In this document: in pieces, positions 26,582 through 34,939 of the stretch
Layout: every line of letters begins with the position of its first letter
Position numbering within the stretch: the first letter of the stretch is position 1
From: Siphonobacter sp. SORGH_AS_0500
GTDB taxonomy: Bacteria; Bacteroidota; Bacteroidia; Cytophagales; Spirosomataceae
Assembly: GCF_002838835.1 (NCBI RefSeq)
Contig: NZ_NHPP01000024.1
Span: forward strand, 1 to 64,000
Length of the DNA: 64,000 nucleotides
Reading direction: 5' to 3'
The notes under the pieces: model-generated
Seen by the model: only the letters and a program-made list of their open reading frames with translations
Database searches by the model: none
What the model was told of the DNA's origin: nothing
Program-made: the position numbers and the translations under genes

Positions 26582-28936
26582 ATGACACCAAATATGAAAA
26601 GGATTACGAACGCATTAGCATCGATTGAAGATACTATACTATCTCCGCAGCTATGGAAAATGGTAGAGCAATGGTCAATGGCTTTGCTGATTGAGAATGA
26701 AGAAAGGATTATTACTTATGTTAATGAGAGCTATTGCAACTTACTTAATATAAGTAAAAAGCCGGAAGAATTAATTGGGCAATCTTCCTTAGTACTGGTG
26801 GAGGAATTACGATATAATTACACCTATAGTGAAGAGGAACGAAAGGTTTTTCTTTCTATAGTTGAAGACAAAAAAATAGTTGAAAATTTTATCTATCCGG
26901 TGCAGGAAGATTTAATATTAGTGATTGACTTTATCCCATTATTAAACGAAGATAAGAAAGGTTGGTACATTTGGAAATTTCAAAATAAAAGTAATAGTAG
27001 CCTTTTACACCGAGCAATTGAAGAGGAAAATAATAACTATTGGGCAATCATAGATAAGATGGATTTAGGGGTTTTGGAAGTAGATAATAATGACGTAATC
27101 GTTAGAGCTTATCCACGATTTTGCGAGATGGTAGGTTATACACAGGATGAATTATTAGGAAAAATTGCATCTAAAATTTTGATTCCAGAGGATTTACATG
27201 AGTTTATTACTGGACAAAATAGGGATCGAATTGAAGGGAGAACGGGTAACTATGAATTGCCTTTACTAAAAAAGAATGGCCAGTTGGTTTGGGCGATTGT
27301 CAATGGAGCTCCTTTATATAATTCAGAAGGTAAAGTATCAGGATCGATCGGGATTCATTACGACAATACGGAACGAAAAATTCTCATGGAGGATTTAGCG
27401 AAAGCTAAAAAATCTGCCGAGGACGCTCAGTATGCAGAGAAGCAATTTCTGGCTAATATGAGTCATGAAATAAGAACTCCGCTGAATGCAATTGTTGGGA
27501 TGACTCATCTTCTGTATGATACGACTATTACAGAGGAGCAAAAAGAATACATTGATATTTTAAAATCTTCATCTACTGTTTTACAAAATATATTAACGGA
27601 TATTTTAGATATTTCTGCCATTGAAAATAGAACACTAGAATTTCCAATAACCAATTTTGATTTACATCGATTAGTTTATTCATTATTTAAAATATTTGAA
27701 ATTAGAAATACAAAAAAAGAATTAACTATTACCTTAAACTACGATCACACGATCGATTCAATGGTAGAAGGTAATGAAAGGGCTGTGTATCAAATATTGG
27801 CTAAAATAATTAATAATGCCTATAAGTTTACTGAAAAAGGATCTATTGAAATTATAGTAAAAAAATGGAAACAGGAAGGCGATATAGAAGTAATTCAGTT
27901 TGAAATTAAGGATACTGGTTTTGGTATTGAGGAAGATAAACTGGAGCTGATTTTTGATAAATTCAAGCAATTGCCTGACGATACAGGTTACAAATTTCAA
28001 GGGGTAGGACTAGGCCTGGCTCTGGTAAAGCAACTGGTAGATATGGCTGGTGGAACGATTTCTGTATCAACGGCCAAAGGAACAGGAACGCATTTTGTGT
28101 TACAGATACCTTTTAGAAAAGGCCAGCCTACGGGCCCTGAAGTGAGTCTGGGAACCAGCCCTTCAGAGCGTAAGATTTTGGTTGTTGATGACAACCTCAT
28201 GAACCGCAAATACGTTTGTGGCCTGCTGGATAAGCAGGGCTATACCTACGAAATTGCTATTGATGGCCAGATGGCGGTACAAATGTTGTATCAACAAAAG
28301 TATGATCTGGTTTTGATGGACATACAGATGCCATTTCTGGACGGCTATGAAGCTACGATCATCATTAGGTCGACAGACAACGTCAATAAAGATGTCCCGA
28401 TCATTGCCCTGACAGCGTCGGCCATGAAAGAACAAACCGATCATTCGCTCGAAGTCGGGATGAATGATTTCTTAACTAAACCCTTTACTCCAAAACAATT
28501 CATGGAGAAAATAGCCTACTATGTTTCTTCAGATTCTATTAGCCAGATGTCAGAAAGTCAATGGAATTACCATTCAGAATTAAACCAAAATTACCTGCAC
28601 GAGTTGTACGGAGAAGAATGGTCTTATGCGTATGAAATGTTTCAGACATTCATGCAGGATGTATTACCCGAGTATAGTAAACTTCGCCCCTTGCTTGAAC
28701 AGGAAGACTGGAAAGGTTTAGCCAGAGAAGCTCATAAATTGAACCCTCCACTGGCCATGGTAGGATTAACAGATTTACAGAAATACCTCAAAAACATTGA
28801 GATTCAACTTACTCAGGACGGTAAGGTAGATGATATTTGGGAAAAAATATCCTATTTCGAGAAAGAACTAACCCGCATGACTGTTATCTTAGCCCAAGAA
28901 GTTGACAGACTTGCCCATAAAACTGCTGCTCCATGA
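26582..28936 (+). CDS. Hybrid sensor histidine kinase (PAS-PAS-HisKA-HATPase-REC-Hpt)
   Basis: A 784-residue cytoplasmic kinase; no membrane segment was seen. Order: PAS-like domain about 20-120; PAS/PAC about 155-270 (IIDKMDLGVLEVDNND...GSIGIHYDNTERK); a coiled linker; HisKA with FLANMSHEIRTPLN (phospho-His295); HATPase with N box IINNAYKFTEKG, G1 DTGFGI and G2 GVGLGLAL; a receiver with VVDDN, phospho-Asp580 (LMDIQMPFLDG) and Lys633 (LTKPF); and a C-terminal Hpt with AREAHKL (His718). A complete internal phosphorelay is therefore present and can hand phosphate to the next gene, which overlaps it by 4 bases (ATGA). The DNA up to about 28100 is much more A/T-rich than the receiver-Hpt part. 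ATG 26582 gives the full first PAS; the second Met (residue 5) is also possible. Confidence 0.92.
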   Translation: MTPNMKRITNALASIEDTILSPQLWKMVEQWSMALLIENEERIITYVNESYCNLLNISKKPEELIGQSSLVLVEELRYNYTYSEEERKVFLSIVEDKKIVENFIYPVQEDLILVIDFIPLLNEDKKGWYIWKFQNKSNSSLLHRAIEEENNNYWAIIDKMDLGVLEVDNNDVIVRAYPRFCEMVGYTQDELLGKIASKILIPEDLHEFITGQNRDRIEGRTGNYELPLLKKNGQLVWAIVNGAPLYNSEGKVSGSIGIHYDNTERKILMEDLAKAKKSAEDAQYAEKQFLANMSHEIRTPLNAIVGMTHLLYDTTITEEQKEYIDILKSSSTVLQNILTDILDISAIENRTLEFPITNFDLHRLVYSLFKIFEIRNTKKELTITLNYDHTIDSMVEGNERAVYQILAKIINNAYKFTEKGSIEIIVKKWKQEGDIEVIQFEIKDTGFGIEEDKLELIFDKFKQLPDDTGYKFQGVGLGLALVKQLVDMAGGTISVSTAKGTGTHFVLQIPFRKGQPTGPEVSLGTSPSERKILVVDDNLMNRKYVCGLLDKQGYTYEIAIDGQMAVQMLYQQKYDLVLMDIQMPFLDGYEATIIIRSTDNVNKDVPIIALTASAMKEQTDHSLEVGMNDFLTKPFTPKQFMEKIAYYVSSDSISQMSESQWNYHSELNQNYLHELYGEEWSYAYEMFQTFMQDVLPEYSKLRPLLEQEDWKGLAREAHKLNPPLAMVGLTDLQKYLKNIEIQLTQDGKVDDIWEKISYFEKELTRMTVILAQEVDRLAHKTAAP

Positions 28937-29633
28937 AATTAAAATGCGTTATTGTAGATGACGAATTGATGGCTCGGCTCTCCCTTGAACGCTTATGTGA
29001 AAAGCGAGAAGAGTTAGAAATCTTAGGAATATTTGATCAGCCTACGGAGTGCCTGAGTTTTTTAAGACAACAAGTCATTGATTTGCTTTTTTTAGATGTT
29101 GAAATGCCGGGTTTGAATGGATTAGAATTGCTAGACCAGCTTTCGTATATGCCATCAGTTATTCTGACTACTTCTAAAACAGAGTATGCGTTCGATGCTT
29201 TTCAATACCAGGTAACGGATTATCTTAAAAACCTATTTCACTGCCTCGCTTTATGCAGGCTGTCGATAAAGCTATTGAGAAAAAAGTTTCTGTTAAAGTT
29301 GCTGCTGTAAAAGAAACGGATGTCAATGAAATTTATGTCAAAACAGAAGGACGATACATACGGATTGTTTATGACAATATTTTATATATCGAAAATGTAG
29401 GGGATTATGTAAAGATTCGGACCATTAATGGCTCGCATATTGTGTATGCCACGATGAAAAACCTGGAAGAAAAATTGAATCCTAAATACTTTTTCCGGGT
29501 GCACCGAAGTTTTATTATTAACCTTTCTAAAATTGTAGATATTGAAGAAAGTAATCTGGTTATTGCCGACAAAGTTATTCCTATTAGTCGAGCGAATAAG
29601 CCAGAGTTATTAGAGAAATTAAATATTCTTTAA
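28933..29633 (+). pseudogene. LytTR-family response regulator (REC-LytTR), frameshifted
   Basis: The receiver (VIVDDELMARLSLERL, phospho-Asp55 in LFLDVEMPGLNG, TTSKTEYAFDAFQYQVTDYLKK) and a LytTR DNA-binding domain (IYVKTEGRYIRIVYDNILYIENVGDYVKI...KYFFRVHRSFIINLSKI) lie in two frames. One extra A in the run at 29227-29231 converts DYLKNLFH into DYLKKPISLPRFMQAVDKAIEKK, the expected linker. The repaired protein has about 233 residues. It overlaps the kinase stop by 4 bases, so the two are translationally coupled, and it is the obvious output of the kinase phosphorelay. LytTR regulators bind short direct repeats near promoters; the targets are not visible here. A sequencing indel is the likeliest cause of the break. 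Confidence 0.85.
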
Positions 29634-29653
29634 TAGAAGAATATGTAGCAGTA

Positions 29654-29684
29654 AAAAGGGTTGGCTATCGAAGCCAACCCTTTT
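29654..29684. terminator. Bidirectional terminator between the LytTR gene and the Lrp gene
   Basis: A perfect 13-base stem (AAAAGGGTTGGCT / AGCCAACCCTTTT) with a 5-base loop. It lies between convergent stop codons and has A and T flanks, so it can work on both strands. Confidence 0.9.
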
Positions 29685-29687
29685 GTG

Positions 29688-30149
29688 TTAAATGCTATAG
29701 CCAATAGTGTGTTTAATTTCCTTGAGGACGAAGGTGCTGTTTAGCGTTCCGATATTTTCCAGTTTGGACAACTTGTACTTCACGAAATCGTGGTAATCGT
29801 TCAGGGAACGGAGATTGATTTTTAATAAGAAATCAACCTGACCGGCCATGTGGTAACATTCCTGCACCTCTTCAAGCTCCTGAATGTTCTGTTCAAATTT
29901 TTCGATGAACGCTTCATTGTGATAACGCATAGAAACCTGGCAGAAGATCGTAATGGGCTGCCCTAGCATGGTTTTATCCAGAACTGCTACGTACTGTTTA
30001 ATGTAGCCCAGCGTCTCCAGCCGTTTGATGCGTTCATACACCGGAGAGATCGTAAGGTTTAGCTCGGCTGCGAGTTCCTTGGTAGTCATTTTTGCGTCTT
30101 GCTGAAGCAGTCGGAGCAGGGTTCGGTCGAGATCGTCCAGATTTTCCAT
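29688..30149 (-). CDS. Lrp/AsnC-family transcriptional regulator
   Basis: A protein of about 153 residues. The N-terminal winged helix-turn-helix (LDDLDRTLLRLLQQDAKMTTKELAAELNLTISPVYERIKRLETLGYI) and the C-terminal RAM/ACT-like ligand domain (FCQVSMRYHNEAFIEKFEQNIQEL...GQVDFLLKINL) are both complete. Such proteins form octamers that sense amino acids. It is divergent from tdh-kbl, which degrade threonine, so it probably controls them in response to an amino acid (inference). The start ATG 30149 (MENLDDLDRTLL) gives the typical family N terminus; the longer frame from 30170 adds seven atypical residues. Confidence 0.92.
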   Translation of the reverse strand: MENLDDLDRTLLRLLQQDAKMTTKELAAELNLTISPVYERIKRLETLGYIKQYVAVLDKTMLGQPITIFCQVSMRYHNEAFIEKFEQNIQELEEVQECYHMAGQVDFLLKINLRSLNDYHDFVKYKLSKLENIGTLNSTFVLKEIKHTIGYSI

Positions 30150-30223
30150 AAGCGGATAAAAAGCTGCCAAAAATTTTTCTACAATGGGTTATTATAGAAA
30201 TAGTGTTTCAGTGAATTTAATGG

Positions 30224-30231
30224 CAAATGTA
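30224..30231 (-). promoter_or_regulatory. -7 promoter element of the Lrp-type gene (TACATTTG)
   Basis: An exact TAnnTTTG match on the minus strand, about 75 bases upstream of the regulator start. No good TTG was found at the ideal -33 distance. Confidence 0.45.
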
Positions 30232-30292
30232 GCTTGATGCGAGAATATTTTCTTATTTATTACAGATGATTCCATAAATATTACTTTAAATA

Positions 30293-30300
30293 TAGTTTTG
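30293..30300 (+). promoter_or_regulatory. -7 promoter element of the tdh-kbl operon (TAGTTTTG)
   Basis: An exact TAnnTTTG match on the plus strand, about 78 bases upstream of the tdh start. With the element at 30224 it makes back-to-back promoters about 60 bases apart, an arrangement suited to shared control by the Lrp-type protein. Confidence 0.5.
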
Positions 30301-30377
30301 CATCGGAAGAAGTTCTGTTGTGAATCAGAATGGAATCCGTTTAAATGGTCGGTTCACACTTAATCCTTTTCTGACCT

Positions 30378-31334
30378 ATGGATACTATTTTAGTTATTGG
30401 AGCCGGGGGGCAAATTGGTACTGTGCTAGTGCAGGCTCTCCAACAGAAGTTCGGCCTGAACCGGGTAGTCGCTTCTGATCTTAAAACACCCCAGGTGTTC
30501 TCTGGAATTTTTGAAACACTCGACGCCACGAAGGCTGAGGCTATCACAGCTTTGGTACGTCGCTATGAAGTAACTCAGATTTATCACCTGGCGGCTATCT
30601 TATCTGCGAGTGGGGAGGCAAATCCTATTCGTACCTGGGAACTGAATATGCAAACGGTACTGAACGTACTGGAAGTAGCTCGCGTAGAAAAAGTCAGTAA
30701 GGTCTTTATTCCCAGCTCTATTGCCGTATTTGGGCCATCGGCCAATCCGGTTAATACTCCTCAGCAGTCCTTTCTGGACCCTACGACTGTGTACGGAATC
30801 AGTAAGGTTGCCGCGGAAAACTGGATGCAGTATTACTATACGAAGTATAACCTGGATGTTCGATCCATTCGTTATCCGGGCGTGATTAGCTACCAGTCTA
30901 TGCCCGGTGGGGGAACGACGGATTATGCCGTAGATATCTATCATAAAGCCGTTCAGGGTCAGGATTATGAGTGCTTCCTGTCGGAAGACACCCGTCTGCC
31001 CATGATTTATATGGACGATGCCATTCGGGCAACGCTGGAGTTGATGGAGGCAGATGCTGACCAGATCACCGTGCGTAATTCTTACAATTTAGCGGGGTTG
31101 AGTTTTACACCGGCGGAGGTTGCGGCAGCCATTCAGCACTTTTTTCCAACGTTTCAGACGACTTACAAGCCGGATTTTCGTCAACAGATTGCAAATTCGT
31201 GGCCTCAAAGCATTGATGATTCCGCGGCTCGTCGGGACTGGGGTTGGAAACCAGCCTACGATTTGACACGAATGACCGAAGACATGATTCATCATCTGGA
31301 TCATCAATACCATGCCGATTTAACTCAGGTCTAA
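30378..31334 (+). CDS. tdh: SDR-type L-threonine 3-dehydrogenase
   Basis: A 318-residue extended SDR (GalE-like) enzyme that oxidises L-threonine to 2-amino-3-ketobutyrate with NAD+. The N-terminal Rossmann motif is GAGGQIG (residues 8-14). The catalytic Ser/Tyr/Lys are in PSSIAVFG and VYGISKVAAE, and the family-specific RYPGVISYQSMPGGGTTDYAVDIY (split here: RYPGVISYQS, MPGGGTTDYAVDIY) is present. This is the short-chain TDH of Bacteroidota, not the zinc-dependent enterobacterial type. It is 12 bases upstream of kbl, and the two form the threonine-to-glycine pathway. Confidence 0.95.
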   Translation: MDTILVIGAGGQIGTVLVQALQQKFGLNRVVASDLKTPQVFSGIFETLDATKAEAITALVRRYEVTQIYHLAAILSASGEANPIRTWELNMQTVLNVLEVARVEKVSKVFIPSSIAVFGPSANPVNTPQQSFLDPTTVYGISKVAAENWMQYYYTKYNLDVRSIRYPGVISYQSMPGGGTTDYAVDIYHKAVQGQDYECFLSEDTRLPMIYMDDAIRATLELMEADADQITVRNSYNLAGLSFTPAEVAAAIQHFFPTFQTTYKPDFRQQIANSWPQSIDDSAARRDWGWKPAYDLTRMTEDMIHHLDHQYHADLTQV

Positions 31335-31346
31335 ATTTAGTAATGT

Positions 31347-32537
31347 ATGTACGGATCTATTAAGGAAGAACTTCAGCAGGAGCTGGCTGCCATTGAAGCC
31401 GCTGGTTTATATAAGAAAGAACGAATCATTGTGACGCCTCAGTCGGCAGTGATCGGAATTGTAAACGGAACGGAAGTACTGAACTTCTGTGCCAATAATT
31501 ACCTGGGTTTGTCGTCACACCCGGACGTCATTCAGGCCGCTCACGAAACCATTGATTCTCATGGTTTTGGCATGTCTTCGGTTCGTTTTATTTGCGGTAC
31601 ACAAGACATCCATAAAGAACTGGAAAAGGCCACGGCTGAGTTTGTCGGAGCCGAAGACTGTATTCTCTATGCTGCTGCTTTTGATGCCAATGGAGGCGTT
31701 TTTGAGCCTTTACTCAATGAGCAGGATGCTATTATTTCAGATGAACTGAATCATGCTTCCATCATTGATGGGATTCGTTTATGCAAGGCCAAACGTTTCC
31801 GTTACAAGAATAATGACATGGCCGATCTGGAAGCACAATTGAAGGCTGCTGCTGGATCGCGTCGTATCCTGATTGTCACGGATGGCGTGTTTTCCATGGA
31901 TGGCACCATTGCCCAGTTGGATAAAATCTGCGATCTGGCCGATCAGTATAACGCAATGGTCATGGTAGACGAATGCCACGCCAGCGGTTTTATTGGTAAA
32001 ACAGGCCGCGGAACGCCAGAATATAAAAATGTCTTTGGTCGCATTGACATTATTACCGGAACGTACGGAAAAGCCTTAGGCGGTGCTTCGGGTGGATTTA
32101 CGGCGGCTCGGAAAGAGATTGTTGATCTGCTGCGTCAGCGTTCGCGTCCGTATTTGTTTTCCAATACGCTGGCTCCGGCCATTGTAGGAGCTTCGCTGAA
32201 GGTGCTGGATTTATTAAAGTCTTCTACGGCTTTACGCGATAAACTCGAAGAGAATGCCCGTTACTTCCGGCAGGAAATGACCGCCGCTGGTTTCGATTTA
32301 TTGCCCGGAGAGCACCCCATTATTCCCGTAATGCTATACGACGCTCCCTTAGCTCAGGAATTTGCTGCGAAGTTACTGGAAGAAGGCATTTACGTCATTG
32401 GTTTCTTCTATCCGGTAGTACCTCAGGGAAAAGCCCGAATTCGGGTGCAAATCTCCGCAGGTCACGAACGTGAACACCTGGAAAAAGCAGTGGCTGCGTT
32501 TACGAAAGTGGGTAAGGAACTCGGCGTTATTAAATAA
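31347..32537 (+). CDS. kbl: Glycine C-acetyltransferase (2-amino-3-ketobutyrate CoA ligase)
   Basis: A 396-residue PLP-dependent alpha-oxoamine synthase that cleaves 2-amino-3-ketobutyrate with CoA to glycine and acetyl-CoA. Hallmarks: [13 protein letters not shown] near the N terminus, [40 protein letters not shown] (PLP-ring Asp/His) and the PLP lysine in [13 protein letters not shown]. Full length for the family. It is co-transcribed with tdh. Confidence 0.97.
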   Translation: MYGSIKEELQQELAAIEAAGLYKKERIIVTPQSAVIGIVNGTEVLNFCANNYLGLSSHPDVIQAAHETIDSHGFGMSSVRFICGTQDIHKELEKATAEFVGAEDCILYAAAFDANGGVFEPLLNEQDAIISDELNHASIIDGIRLCKAKRFRYKNNDMADLEAQLKAAAGSRRILIVTDGVFSMDGTIAQLDKICDLADQYNAMVMVDECHASGFIGKTGRGTPEYKNVFGRIDIITGTYGKALGGASGGFTAARKEIVDLLRQRSRPYLFSNTLAPAIVGASLKVLDLLKSSTALRDKLEENARYFRQEMTAAGFDLLPGEHPIIPVMLYDAPLAQEFAAKLLEEGIYVIGFFYPVVPQGKARIRVQISAGHEREHLEKAVAAFTKVGKELGVIK

Positions 32538-32617
32538 GTATTGATTATTAGTTGATGGGTACTTCCCGTCAGCTAACAGATTTTTTGGTTTTCATAGTTA
32601 CACTTCAACGAAAATTC

Positions 32618-32649
32618 AAAAGCCATGACTGATTCAGCCATGGCTTTTT
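32618..32649 (+). terminator. Intrinsic terminator of tdh-kbl
   Basis: A 10-base stem (AAAAGCCATG / CATGGCTTTT) with an 11-base loop and a T-run, about 80 bases after the kbl stop. Confidence 0.85.
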
Positions 32650-32706
32650 CGTTTTAGGCCTGTTCAGTATAGATATATTCTTTCTGAATCATTTCTCAAT
32701 AAGGCT

Positions 32707-33282
32707 TTATAAGCCTGGCTTGTAATGCAAGCCAAACGAGATACTCATTAAATCAGGATAACCTGGAACAAAAGAGAGTGCAAAGTCGCATTTCCTGGTT
32801 AGCGTATACTTGTACTCGAACTCACCGCCATACCAAAGGAAAAGGTGTTGCCAGGGGTCATCAATGTCTCCCCGAAATCGATTCAAGTTCTTGTAACCCT
32901 TGAGCCGAAGCCAGTTTTTACGAAAAACTAAAGTTGGACCAATCCCACCGTATAGGCTATGTTTTTCTGTTTTAAAAATTTTAGCTCTTATACCCACGTG
33001 TTCAAATCCACCTAGCTGAGCGGCACAATCAGCGTACAAAGCACTCGCTATCTTTACGGAAAGAATATCCTTCACGATGAATTTCTCGTAAGATAAAACA
33101 CCTCCAATGTTTAGGACCAGATAACCCTTGCTATCGAATCGGCGGGGCATTAAAAATGCATTTTCTCTTTCTCCTTTGGGGTGAATAGACAAACCGAAAA
33201 ACTTTAATCCGAAATTATCCTGAGCCTTGGAAGAAACACTAATTAACCCCAACCACAGGGCTATGAATAGGGCCGGTTTCAT
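32707..33282 (-). CDS. Exported protein of unknown function
   Basis: A 191-residue protein with a signal peptide (MKPALFIALWLGLISVSSKAQ). The rest is beta-rich with many aromatic residues (SLYGGIGPTLVFRKNW, FEYKYTLTRKCDFALSF, LMSISFGLHYKPGL), which suggests a small outer-membrane barrel. I do not recognise a named family. A minus-strand TAnnTTTG element (TACTTTTG, 33333-33340) lies about 50 bases upstream, inside the end of the NUDIX gene, so it may be transcribed independently. Confidence 0.65.
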   Translation of the reverse strand: MKPALFIALWLGLISVSSKAQDNFGLKFFGLSIHPKGERENAFLMPRRFDSKGYLVLNIGGVLSYEKFIVKDILSVKIASALYADCAAQLGGFEHVGIRAKIFKTEKHSLYGGIGPTLVFRKNWLRLKGYKNLNRFRGDIDDPWQHLFLWYGGEFEYKYTLTRKCDFALSFVPGYPDLMSISFGLHYKPGL

Positions 33283-33345
33283 TTTAGCATTCTAAGACGT
33301 AGATGTAATGTAAATGTCTGATTAGTAGCTGGCAAAAGTATTGAA

Positions 33346-33987
33346 TTAAACTTTCGCTGCTAGATATAAATGAATATTCAGTAAAGCACAGGCGTTACGC
33401 ATCAGGCCCATAGCTTCTTTCAGGGGGACCACTTTCGTAAGAATGAATTCGTCGTGATCGGCTCCGGTGGTTTGGGCGTCATAACTGAAAATTTCCTCGC
33501 GGCTTAGCTCCAGTTCGACGTAGAAAAAGTACATGGCTTCGTCGCTCGTGCCGCTGCTGGGAAACAAGGGTTTTTCATTCAGTTGATGAACCTGATCAGC
33601 AGTAACAATTAACCCGGTTTCTTCCTGAATTTCCCGCACGGCCACATCAAGCGGTAAGTCCGAACCATCCACCATGCCGGCGGGGTGTTCGTACATGTAA
33701 CTCCCGTCGCAAATGCGGCGTTGTTGCACCAGCAGCAGGTATTTTTCTTTTGTTTCTTTATCAATCAAACAGGTAAGGATCGAAATAACTTCCCCCTTGA
33801 TAAAGCAGAGCGGAAGAATTTTATGGCCTTCAGGAACCGTCGCATCCAGATTGAATAACCCGAAAAGCAAGTCACCATCGGAACGATATTTTGTGAATAA
33901 CTCTTCCGTGCCGTGAATAATAACGCCGTTGCGTTGGAGGTTCTTTAACCAGAGTTTAAACTTGGTGGATTGTGCGTAGTCGCCCAT
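33346..33987 (-). CDS. NUDIX hydrolase
   Basis: A protein of about 213 residues. The Nudix box is recognisable: GMVDGSDLPLDVAVREIQEETG (split: GMVDGSDLPLDVAVRE, IQEETGL), about residues 108-129, with the REIQEE metal-binding core. The upstream part (CFIKGEVISILTCLID, LLLVQQRRICDGSYMYEHPAG) fits the ADP-sugar/GDP-mannose-type pyrophosphatases. The substrate is undetermined. I start at ATG 33987 (MGDYAQSTKFKL) because the longer ORF to 34107 would overlap the divergent gene. Confidence 0.85.
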   Translation of the reverse strand: MGDYAQSTKFKLWLKNLQRNGVIIHGTEELFTKYRSDGDLLFGLFNLDATVPEGHKILPLCFIKGEVISILTCLIDKETKEKYLLLVQQRRICDGSYMYEHPAGMVDGSDLPLDVAVREIQEETGLIVTADQVHQLNEKPLFPSSGTSDEAMYFFYVELELSREEIFSYDAQTTGADHDEFILTKVVPLKEAMGLMRNACALLNIHLYLAAKV

Positions 33988-34068
33988 CTTGTTTTTATTA
34001 ATCTTATAAGAATGGCTCAAATTACTCGTTTTCCCTGCAACGGACGATAAAACAACTGCATCTTTGTT

Positions 34069-34794
34069 ATGAAAAATATGATCATGAATCTTATGAAATC
34101 TTATCAATTAGTGGCCTTCGGGCTTTTAGCCTCCCTGTCTGGTTACGCTCAGCAAACCAAAACGATTGATATTAAGTCCTTTAATAAAGTCAGAATTCTG
34201 GGATGCGTAACAGCCGAGTTATTAAAGAATGACAGTCCATCACTGGTAATCACCACCCCAAAATCGCTGGACGATTCTAAAGTAACCGTTGAAACGAAGA
34301 ACGATGAGTTAATCATTCGTCAGAATTGGGAAAAGGAAGTAGTCAAGAAAGGGGATTGCCGCACCAGTGACATTCACGTAAGTCTGGCTTACACTAATCT
34401 TGAATCACTGTATACGGGTGTGGGTGCCGATGTGAAAGTATTGCAGGTGGTGCAAACCCGCGATCTGGATCTTCAGGCGGCTACCGGAAGCCAGATTACC
34501 CTCGAAGCCGACGTTCGCAATCTGAAGGCGAAAGCTGCTCAGGGGGCCGTTCTGGAGTTGTCGGGCAAGGCTTCTGAACAACAAACCAGTGTAAATACCG
34601 GTGGAGAAATTCACGCTTATAACTTAACAAGTGAGGACGCTTTCGTAAAAGCCAACACGGGCGGAGTGGCGTGGATTACCGTTACGCAACGGCTGGATGC
34701 CTCGGCTAATACCGGCGGAGCCGTTCGTTACAAAGGAAAGCCTTCCCGGAAGAACGTCAGTTCTAATTTGGGCGGCGAGGTGAAAGCCGAGTAG
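34069..34794 (+). CDS. DUF2807 (GIN-domain) exported protein
   Basis: A 241-residue protein with a signal peptide (MKSYQLVAFGLLASLSGYAQ, from the Met at 34093, which may be the true start). The body is a right-handed beta-helix-like GIN domain: FNKVRILGCVTAELLKND at its start, and repeated NTGG-type turns (SVNTGGEI, ANTGGVA, ANTGGAV, SNLGGEV) near the end. The function is unknown; it was once described as an auto-transporter adhesin head. It is divergent from the NUDIX gene. Confidence 0.88.
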   Translation: MKNMIMNLMKSYQLVAFGLLASLSGYAQQTKTIDIKSFNKVRILGCVTAELLKNDSPSLVITTPKSLDDSKVTVETKNDELIIRQNWEKEVVKKGDCRTSDIHVSLAYTNLESLYTGVGADVKVLQVVQTRDLDLQAATGSQITLEADVRNLKAKAAQGAVLELSGKASEQQTSVNTGGEIHAYNLTSEDAFVKANTGGVAWITVTQRLDASANTGGAVRYKGKPSRKNVSSNLGGEVKAE

Positions 34795-34895
34795 TTCATA
34801 GTTTTTAGCGACCGCGGTTGTTAGTTATTAGATTGATATTCTTGGCTTTATGGTTAAGTCATAGATTATTCAATAACGATAAGAACTTACTAGCA

Positions 34896-34932
34896 CGAAC
34901 ATCCCGAAAGTTTTAAACTTTCGGGATGTTCG
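34896..34932. terminator. Perfect 18-base hairpin between convergent genes
   Basis: CGAACATCCCGAAAGTTT and its exact complement are separated by one base; a real loop would open a few central A-T pairs. It lies between the DUF2807 and M28 stop codons. There is no T-run on either side, but the stem is very strong. The core is shared with the hairpin at 9296. Confidence 0.7.
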
Positions 34933-34939
34933 TATTCTA

